A stretch of DNA of 64,000 nt from Catonia carolina (Eukaryota; Arthropoda; Insecta; Hemiptera; Achilidae), in NCBI GenBank assembly GCA_035578175.1, contig JAQMRL010000012.1, positions 22,626,671 through 22,690,670 of the forward strand, in the 5' to 3' direction. The notes under the pieces are model-generated. The model searched no databases. It had not been told where the DNA came from and saw only the letters and a list, made by a program, of their open reading frames with translations. Positions 56,056-64,000 of the stretch are shown here, piece by piece. The stretch's first letter is position 1. Each line of letters begins with the position of its first letter. Both the position numbers and the translations under genes were made by a program.

Positions 56056-56864
56056 AATCACAGTAAATACTTCTACAACAACCATTTCTAACATAATTTA
56101 AATAGATCTGTTACACAGGATTACTCACAGCGCACTGAATACAATAAAATTAAAGAATGATATTGTTAGAATGTCATGTTTACAACAACTCAATATAGTC
56201 ATGCACGACTCATGAATGATTCTGCTATTAATTAGTTATTAAACAACAGGAAGTAAGCCTATATCATAACATCAATACAATGTGAGATAAGAAATGAATT
56301 TTCTTTTAGGCTGCATCAGAAATTATTAATTATATAGTAGGCTAGGTTTGTGAAACTTGCATTTGCTGTTTAATGTTTCTAATATCATAAGTGGATCAAA
56401 TATAAATGTTTTAGTTAATGCCGCCAGATATTTATAACAAAACAGTACAAATTGCTTTTACAGTAGAACTTTGATAGTTCAACACTATGCTCTATATACC
56501 AGAGCATATTGGCATAGGAGGCATTAAAAACACGAGTTTAGTATGAAAATTGCACAATTTTAATGAATACAAATAAGCTGACGTACCCTTCAGTACAATA
56601 CTGTACTCAAGGCAAACAGAAGTGTAGGGGGATGAGGAGAAAGTGGAAGGGCTGCAATACTTATACCACATCATTTATTCTTGCCACAAGCTGTGTCAAA
56701 GCATACAGTGTCGAGGAATCGAATGTCTAAAAAGCAAAAGTTTACTGTAATATCATCCGCTAGAAAAACTGGACAATAAAAGATAACTAGACATATTCAA
56801 TAATTGAGATGTTAAACAGAAAGCAAATAATGAACTTGCACGATGGCACAATCAAAGGATAGAA
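56056..56864. other. No gene seen
   Basis: AT-rich; nothing recognised on either strand. Confidence 0.4.
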
Positions 56865-57185
56865 AATGATAATGTTTTTTTTTTGTTTGCTTGTAACATA
56901 TTATATCAATGCATGCAAAATACTAGTACACAGACTATTAGTCCGTGCACCATCTTACATACTTATAGGTATACAATGGTTTAATTTTAACTCATATCCG
57001 GTATGCCATAGTATACGGGTAATTCATCACATTCATGGTTATTCATGGAAATCGATTGTAAAATTCAGAAAAAAACTATTAGGAGTATGGTGGGAGTCAA
57101 CCACTTAACCTCATGCACATCATTATTTAAGGAGCTTCAATTACTTAAAAGTTCCTTCTTTGTACAGCTTTCAAGTGGTAATATA

Positions 57186-58484
57186 CGAGGGCGAATCAAA
57201 TATAAACGGTAATTTTGCTGTTGACTGTACCAAACACGTTTGGACCAGATGTGGCGGTGAGCAGTTGTTGTTTTGTTTAATAGGAGTGGGGGGAACAGCT
57301 TACTTCACAGCATTGTTGCGTTCTGCCGTCAGTACAGCCATGACCGGGCGAGAGATACATCCATCTGTTGCGCAACGAATCGTCATAAAATTTTTAGCAA
57401 ATGAACGTGTTAAGCCTTCGGAAATTTTTACTCATTTGCGGGCACAGTTTGGAGACACTACTCTGTCTAAGAATCGAGTGTATACGTGGGCCAGAGAATT
57501 TAGGGGTGGGCGAGAACGTGTTGAAAACGAAAGTCACCGTCCACGCCCAAGGTCAAGTCTCACAGATGACAACATTAGTGCCGTTCGAGAGCTTATTGAA
57601 GGTGATCGCCGGTTAGCTGTTCAAGAAATCTCGTCAGAAATTGGTATCAGCTACGGGAGTGTTCAGTCTGCAATCACAGACCACCTTGGCTTCAGAAAGA
57701 TTAGTGCTCGATGGGTTCCGAGGTTGCTGTCCGGAAATCAAAAACAGGTCAGGTCGGAGATCGCCGGGAGACTTCTGCATCGATTTCAAGAAGAAGGTGA
57801 AGATTGTTTGAGGCACATTGTCTCATGTGATGAGACGTGGGTCCACCTTTACACTCCCGAATCGAAAATGGCAAGTAAGGAGTGGCGAAGGAAGGATGAA
57901 GGCTGCCCAGTGAAAGCCAAAACTCGTCTCTCAGCCGGAAAAGTTCTTGCAACAATTTTTTTTGATACAAGGGGAGTTCTACTCATTGATTTTCTTCACG
58001 ATCAACGAACAGTGAATGCGGCTTACTACTGCCAGGTGCTACAGTCGGCAAAAACCAGTTACCGAAACAAAAGACGAGGTGTGTCCATTAGAGATGTCAT
58101 CCTTCTCCATGACAACGCAAGGCCTCACACCGCATTGTTGACAAGGGATAAATTGGAAGAAATGGGCTGGGAAACTCTCGAACACCCTCCTTACAGTCCA
58201 GACTTGTCCCCTTGTGACTACTTTTTGTTTGCGCCTCTGAAAGAATCACTTGGAGGAAAACGATTTGAAAGCAATGAAGATGTCGAGAAGCACGTGCGCG
58301 ATTGGTTGACAACTCTCCCTCAATCTTTTTATGAACAGGCAATATTCAAGCTTCCAAATCGGTGGCAGAAGTGTGTAGATAATGCAGGAGACTATATTGA
58401 AAAATGTTGAAGGCATAGTTTTTGTATAATATTATTCAATAAATATAATTTTAAAAATTACTGTTTATATTTGATTCGCCCTCG
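57186..58484 (+). mobile_element. Mariner transposon, structurally intact
   Basis: 1299 bp between TA dinucleotides (57184-57185, 58485-58486). Inverted repeats CGAGGGCGAATCAAATATAA(ACGGTAA) match over 27 bases with one mismatch. It contains a full open transposase. Confidence 0.95.
57340..58410 (+). CDS. Mariner transposase, 356 aa, intact
   Basis: Cut-and-paste transposase acting at the element TIRs. The start MTGREIHPSVAQRIVIKFLA is chosen over an in-frame Met at 57160 because that one is outside the left TIR and the family is about 345-355 residues. Two N-terminal helix-turn-helix regions, then WVPRLL (family WVPHxL), SCDETW (first Asp), LLHDNARPHTA (second Asp) and YSPDLSPCDYFLF (third Asp). 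I count 34 residues between the last two Asps, the D34D of mariner. The end is NAGDYIEKC. No stops or frame breaks, unlike the other mariner here. Activity is plausible but untested. Another 60 codons precede the start in frame without being part of the family. Confidence 0.95.
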   Translation: MTGREIHPSVAQRIVIKFLANERVKPSEIFTHLRAQFGDTTLSKNRVYTWAREFRGGRERVENESHRPRPRSSLTDDNISAVRELIEGDRRLAVQEISSEIGISYGSVQSAITDHLGFRKISARWVPRLLSGNQKQVRSEIAGRLLHRFQEEGEDCLRHIVSCDETWVHLYTPESKMASKEWRRKDEGCPVKAKTRLSAGKVLATIFFDTRGVLLIDFLHDQRTVNAAYYCQVLQSAKTSYRNKRRGVSIRDVILLHDNARPHTALLTRDKLEEMGWETLEHPPYSPDLSPCDYFLFAPLKESLGGKRFESNEDVEKHVRDWLTTLPQSFYEQAIFKLPNRWQKCVDNAGDYIEKC

Positions 58485-58915
58485 TACATGAAGCAAAATA
58501 TCTTTTTACAGAATTTAAAATGTCCACAACCACTACACAAGAAACAGAATTGATTACTATGTTGCTAATCACAATATTACTAAATTGTTTGAACAAAAAC
58601 CTACTTTGCAGATAGAAAATACATCAAAAAATTACTATAAATTTTAACATGTTGTGGTAATTTAAGTTTGTTTAAAAAAATACTTGATTTGACGAAGCAT
58701 TTTACAGTGTATTATAATAATTATACAGTGTATTATAATTCCCTTCTAAATAGTTTTTGGTTGAAAAATAAATAAACTTCTAATTAAATGTTGAGGAAAA
58801 TTGTGTATTTTTTTTATAAATGACTGGATGACATGCTCATTGAAGTAAGCAAGTTAGGGTAATAAATTATTGATAAGTAATGCATTTAACATACTGGATG
58901 CAGTTAAAAAATAAA

Positions 58916-59224
58916 ACACAAAAAAATATAATCCGCAGAGAGCTTGGAATTCAAACAGTTCGGAAGAAATAAGAAGGTTTATCTCTACAAAGACTGCCTT
59001 CTTTGGTACCCAAACTTCCTAGCTATTTTGTTGCTGGACAACAGCCAGAATATAAACAACACCTGAAAAAGACTAATCTTAGATTTACCTTTCTGAGATT
59101 GTATTATTTAGTCTGCTCTTAACACGCAGGTGGAGTGTTCAAATATTTGGACTATCAGCTAGTTTATCATCAGCCCTGCCTGCATTTAATCATTAGTAAT
59201 CAATCTAAAATGAAAAACAACCTA
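58916..59224. other. No gene seen
   Basis: A frame-broken stretch with no family resemblance. Confidence 0.35.
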
Positions 59225-59850
59225 ATTTTAATCACGAGTGAATGAAGCAAAATGAAAATCAACCTCTAAGATTTAAAAATATGGAAAATCACTAATTGAT
59301 GTTAAACTTTGTAGAAAAAAAGTGCTGAAAGTAAAAGTAGTAGATTTTTTATTTCCTGTAACTTTGATTATACTGTAGGCCTATACATTTGTTGTAAAAT
59401 TCAAATTAAGAGCCCAATCTTAAAAAATCCCATTATTTTACAGAATTCATAATTTAATTAGGAAATATAGAAAATCCCTAATTTAAACTGTGTGTTGTCA
59501 AAAAAAAAATTTGGAATAAAATTTATAGGTTTTTTAATTTCCTACAACTTTGATTGTATACACTTTTGACCTAAAATGCATTAAGGCCACAATGTTAAAA
59601 AAAACTTTTACCATAAGAGCACACTTCCTCAAGAATTTTAGAAAACTTGTAACTTACTTATATGGTAGCAGCATAAAACAAGTACTTAATGAGGCAATTT
59701 TAAAAAATCTTAGGGAGCCATTTTTGATGAAAATGTTCCTGTTGAGCCCTAACAAGTTCAAAGTTCAAAGTTCAAAGTAACAAGTTCAAAGTTTTGACTC
59801 TGTGTGATATTCCATTCTTGAGATATTTTCTTCGCACACAGGACCAATCT
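59225..59850 (-). repeat. Dispersed repeat R-A, decayed copy
   Basis: ATGAAGCAAAATGAAAATCAACCTC, ACTTTTGACCTAAAATGCATTAAGGC and TTCTTGAGATATTTTCTTCGCACACAGGACCAATCTGC match the other copies in inverse orientation. The AAGTTCAAAG unit is repeated near 59756-59795. Confidence 0.6.
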
Positions 59851-61204
59851 GCAAAAAGGTGCATGAGAAATTTCAAAAATTTCAAAGTCATTCTCGATTA
59901 TGTAGTCCAAACGTTTATTACAAATGTTTTAATTTTTATTTCTTTTTTCACAAACCCAACAAACCTTTCAACTCACACCATGTATTTAGATTTTATACAA
60001 TATGGTATAACATTATCACAATTGTGTACGAACAACTAGAAAGTAGAATTTAAAACTTTCAAACAATGCAATTTTCGTAAAGATATAATTCTGAGTCAAT
60101 AACTTATTGAAAATCAATAATTTAACAATGAAGACTGTTGCTATGACAACATCATATGATAACTTGTGAAAACATGTGTGTCAAAAACTTATATATACAA
60201 CCTTATTAACATACATAACAAAATAAATAAAAATTTTATTCAGGAAATTTGAAAATACATATGTAAATAAATAAAAAAATAATAATAATTTTCTATTATT
60301 AAGGGGACACGAATAGAAAAAAAAGTTTTTTTCAGATTTTTGTTTTTTAGTGCCATTAGGTGCTCGTCATTTTTTAAACTATCGATATACAATACTTTAT
60401 AGTTTCCTCTGAAATTTGGGTTTAAATACATTTTTTAATAGTGCATTAAACGTTTTTATTTTCGAGAATTTTTATTAAAACAAAAACGGACTCATTGACC
60501 GGACTGTCGATTTTCATTTCCTTTTTGAAATGCGCAATATTTTATGCTTCAACTGTTGCCAGCATCAGCTGACTATTAGCTTGTTGTTTTGTTCGTTCGT
60601 GGCTTGAATTTAGTTTGTTTACATTTTGTAGCGTGCGTGAGTTACGTGAACGGTTAGATTGAATTAGTTTATAGCCGTTCACTGAAATTTATGTTTTCTG
60701 ATTCAGAAGGAACATTTTCTCCAAAATTACTGAACCAATTTCTGTCAAATTTTTAGTCATTTTAATTCCCTTAATGGTGAATGGGGTAAATTTTGTAAGT
60801 CACATCGTTTCTCTCTATAAAAACCTTGGCATCGTTTAGTAACTACATTTTGTCCAGTGACCCACTGGAAGTTTTTACAGAACGATATTTATAAAAGTGG
60901 TATTTCGGGGTGATTGTATTGTAAATTTTGCTGTTAAAAGTAAAATGGCTTAAGAGTTTAGGGATATTATGAATATGAACAATCGTAATATAAAACTAAA
61001 TGATTATATAATTATCATTGCTAGTCACTCACAAAGTAGATAAGATATTTTATTTAAAAAAAAAATATTAGTAGTTCTCAGGTTAAATTAAGGGGATCGT
61101 AGCTCTGAAATATTAGGGATTCAGCATTTAGGCAGTCATGCCCCAAACCAAAAAATAAATAAATAAGGCAGGAAGACCAAGGGAATATTAATTGCTTATT
61201 ACAC
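59851..61204. other. No gene seen
   Basis: AT-rich, with poly-A and poly-T runs. No family was recognised. Confidence 0.4.
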
Positions 61205-63045
61205 AGCTTGTCCAAAGAGGATTGAAAGACTGTTGTCAGTGCTTCAGGAACATAACTTTATAGAAACTTTAACACTTCAGTGTATAAGGTGTCCAATTAA
61301 AAAGGTAGATGTAAAAAACAATATCAGTGAAACAGATGAGTGGGTTACGGGAGAAATTTTAAAATAAGATTTCAAGTTAGAGATGTAGGCTTATACTCAG
61401 TTTACACCTTTAATGAACAAAGGTACAAAACCATTATGCCAGAGAAGTTCAGAAAGCTAAATTAAAAAAAAAAACTGCTTAAATTCTTCGTAAGTCAACA
61501 AATTTAAACTCGGCAATTTGGGTAACAGTAAATAAGTATCGAGTAGTCATCAACAAAAGCTTTACAGATAGCTCAGAAAATATTGACACTACTTATGCAG
61601 TTATTGAGAATGGTTTAGAAATTAGTAATGATTTTAACAAAAATATTATCAGGAAGTAGTTTCAAAACTTAAACAACAGATGAGGGAAATGGGACATTAT
61701 GATCCAAAAGGTAACAAGGTAGTAAATCAATTCTTGTTTAGCCAAGTTTCATTTAAGGAATTCGGATCAGTTATTTATAGTTTAAAAAGTAAGAAAATAG
61801 TGGGTTAGATGGAATCTCTATATAATGTTGAAGAAACATTGTTTAATTATTCCTCTCCTTCATTTAATTAACTTCTCATTTGAAGTAGGGGTATTTTTTC
61901 AAACAAACTGAAGGAGGCTATAATACTGCCTATTTTTAATAATGGAGATAAGTCAGTTAGTTGAAAATTATAGGCCCATAAATATTTTAAACACAATTAG
62001 TAAAATTTTTGAAAAGGTTGTGTTAATTAGGTTCATCAGTTTCTCGGTTGAATATAGCAAATAGTTGATATATTTGATGCAGGGGAGAAATCCATTAGCT
62101 GTATTCTTAGATCTGAATAAAGCTTTCGATTGTGTTGATCATGAAATCTTTTTGAAAACATTAGTCTTAGGTTTTATGGATGTTGAACTGGTTTCAATCT
62201 TACCTTATTGGTAGAATACAATGTGTGGAGTTCACTAGAGTTTTTAGGGGTAAACTTGTAAAGATTGTATCCGGAAAGCTTGGAGTTAAAGCAGGAGTTT
62301 CACAAAGGTCAATTTTAGGTCCCATTTTGTTTCTATTGTACATTAATAGGTTACCAGCAGTCATTCCTAATGGCAGAACTGTGTTGTTTGTTGACGATAC
62401 TTCAGTAATCAATAAAAGTTTACTGGTAGATGCCCTTGAAGTAAATACACTTAACATAGATCAAATGTTATGAACAGTCAACGGGAAAAAGTGTCAATAC
62501 TTGCAGTTCAAAATTAAACAACATTTAAGAAAGGAGAAGTGGATGTATTTATTCATAATAATCTAGAGCATGCAGAAACAGTGAATTTCCTGGGAGTATC
62601 ACTAGATAGATATTTGTCTTAGAATTTCTATACCAATCAAGTTTGTAGTAGAATATCATCTGGGACACTTGCATTAAAACAAATTGCCAAATTCAATGAT
62701 CAAAAATAACTAATGACAGCTTATCATGGTCTAATTCTGTCTCATATCTTTCCTGGTATTTTAGTATGGATAACAAGGATAGGGGTTTTGAAATTCAAAA
62801 AAAGCTATTAGGTGTATGGTGGGAGCTAATCAGCTCACTTCATGTAGACCACTATTTAAGGAGCTTAAATTGCTTACGGTTTTCTCACACTATATTTTTG
62901 AGGTGATGTATGTTATGCAAAATACTTTTATGAAAAATTTCAATGTCCACTATCATAACACAAGAAACAGAAACGATTATTAAGTGGTTAACCATACCAC
63001 AAAATTGTTTGAACAAAAACCTACTTATGCGGAGGAGAGAGGAAA
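61205..63045 (+). pseudogene. LINE L-1 copy 4, decayed
   Basis: Collinear with 29171-31255 from TTGTCCAAAGAGGATTG to TTGTTTGAACAAAAACCTACTTATGC. It has many stops and indels. The RT core segment 62180-62473 keeps one frame, where the catalytic FADD is FVDD. The 3' UTR is missing because R-A follows. Both this copy and that at 29165 begin at the same point, so a shared truncated source is possible. Confidence 0.85.
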
Positions 63046-63265
63046 CTAACTTAAGTTTCAAGTTTCAACGTTATACGATGATCCGTTCTTGGGATATTTT
63101 GTTCATACACACGCACGCACGCATGCGCGCGCGCGCGCACGCACACACACACAGACCAATCGCTACAAACATGTTTTTTTGGGTTCAGGGGGTCTGAAAA
63201 AAATCATCATGAAACCAATACTTCCTTCCCTACATATCCATAAAGGGCAAGAGAATGTATAGTAA
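63046..63265 (-). repeat. Dispersed repeat R-A copy with CA/CG microsatellite
   Basis: CTTAAGTTTCAAGTTTCAACG through GGGATATTTTGTTCATACACACG(CACG)n...CACAGACCAATCGC, GGGTTCAGGGGGTCTGAAAA and CCTACATATCCATAAAGGGCAAGAG. The microsatellite (63102-63155) is at the same internal position as the GT run at 24583. Confidence 0.75.
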
Positions 63266-63659
63266 ATAACATTCCTATTTGCTTGAAGATTATTTGAAGA
63301 TTTTAGCTGTTCAATGATCAATTTATTTAAACCCGGTTTTAATAATTACTTTTAATCAAAATAAAATTCCTTATTGAATCACTCTGTACCGAAATTACCT
63401 AAACGACATTTTATACCGAAACAGTTTTATTAGGAATTCACTTAATACAATTTTGTTGTAAACGCAATTGGTAAAAATTAATCTAACAGCTTACAGTTCA
63501 CTTACATTGTAATAAGTTTTCTAATTAAAATTACCTTCAGTTTTTCCACCCTTACACCTTTTCCCAAGGAAAATTTATTAAATGTTTCCATGAATTTCTA
63601 TTAGTTACCTTCAGAAGAAAAAATAGTAATGTAACAAGATCGAAGAAAAGACAAGATTG
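63266..63659. other. No gene; upstream of the heat-shock element
   Basis: AT-rich; nothing recognised. Confidence 0.4.
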
Positions 63660-63680
63660 TTCGCGAACGTTCCAGAATTC
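63660..63680 (+). promoter_or_regulatory. Heat-shock element (four alternating pentamers)
   Basis: TTCgcGAAcgTTCcaGAAttC: alternating nTTCn and nGAAn units at perfect 5-bp spacing, the binding site for HSF trimers. It is about 300 bp upstream of a TATA box that points off the right edge. Confidence 0.8.
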
Positions 63681-63948
63681 CACTCATAAAAATAATTAAG
63701 GAATAATAAAAATAACAATACACAATAAGATCAGTTTTGTAAATGACAGTTGTAACCATAAAAGTGTGTCTATTCATAAGGGTTGTAATAACTATCATAA
63801 AGTTTAGGTATTGTGTACAGCTATTATGAGGGAGGCAGGTTGTTTACGTTTTCTATTTACAAAAGACCTTTTGTTGACCTATTTACAACGGATTTTTCTA
63901 GCACTCATTAAGAGTTATTTTTTTGTACTTTATGATTTCTCTACTTTG

Positions 63949-63982
63949 TTCTGGAATGATCTTTTATAAATAGGTATAAAAG
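63949..63982 (+). promoter_or_regulatory. Promoter core: HSE plus TATA box
   Basis: TTCTGGAA (63949-63956) followed about 20 bases on by TATAAAAG (63975-63982). In hsp promoters an HSE lies 15-30 bp above the TATA box. The transcription start should be near 64005, just past the window. The gene itself is not seen; a heat-shock protein gene is the inference. Confidence 0.65.
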
Positions 63983-64000
63983 GAGACCCCCGAGCACGGT

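Larger units (their letters stand above)
56865..58915 (+). pseudogene. LINE L-1 copy 3, split by a mariner
   Basis: 56985-57183 parallels the HIRYG...AIRCMVGANQLTSCRPLFKE region of L-1 with stops. The text resumes at 58487 (AAAATGTCCACAACC ... ACAAAAACCTACTTTGCAG) and reaches the L-1 tail near 58915 (ACTGGATGCAGTTAAAAAA). Confidence 0.75.

Noticed and set aside
57160..57339. Upstream start of the mariner frame
   Set aside because: The Met at 57160 lies outside the left TIR; the residues up to 57339 have no counterpart in mariner transposases.

Overview
This is an AT-rich, intron-containing animal sequence packed with transposable elements. Nothing bacterial is present. The class I and class II elements (mariner, pogo, hAT, PIF/Harbinger, Helitron, Penelope-like, Ty3/gypsy, several LINEs and tRNA-derived SINEs), the pogo-filled intron and a TATCGATA site by a housekeeping gene start suggest an insect with a large genome. 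A hemipteran would fit, but I cannot prove the order.

Host content is small. On the minus strand at the left end, two short exons (5869-5776 and 2581-2496) joined by a phase-1 intron of about 3.2 kb encode the conserved start of the spliceosomal DEAH helicase DHX8/Prp22; the rest of the gene lies left of base 1. At the right edge a four-pentamer heat-shock element (63660-63680), a second HSE core (63949) and a TATA box (63975) point right, so a heat-inducible gene probably starts just beyond base 64000.

Left to right: DHX8 introns filled with a decayed pogo element and an internally deleted mariner (1-5.8 kb); a foldback element (6.1-7.8 kb); a dispersed repeat (called R-A here) split by a TTAA-flanked insertion of 9.8 kb (8.7-18.5 kb). 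That insertion holds a young but broken Ty3/gypsy element (9774-16040, itself hit by a SINE) and a PIF/Harbinger MITE. Next come SINEs, one inserted in another, plus LINE and Penelope-like scraps (18.9-28 kb), then hAT and Helitron remnants and a 5'-truncated LINE with a long open RT frame (29.2-31.4 kb). A tandem-repeat territory follows (31.6-49.7 kb; an 82-bp array and a ~355-bp array). It is interrupted by a TG...CA insertion (37872-47534) that contains a TIR transposon inserted into another copy of itself, each carrying a hAT MITE. The right part (50-63 kb) is degraded LINE copies, one holding a structurally intact mariner with a full transposase.

Most features are independent selfish elements, so the layout is best read as nested insertion history. 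Target-site duplications were read directly for most insertions. The strongest finds are the self-into-self insertion of the 4-bp-TSD element with its repeated GTGACCG motif, the gag-pol A_AAA_AAC slippery site, the MADF/transposase-headed Harbinger MITE, the hidden DHX8 exons, and the heat-shock promoter at the edge. Family names below come from recognised motifs; no database search was possible.
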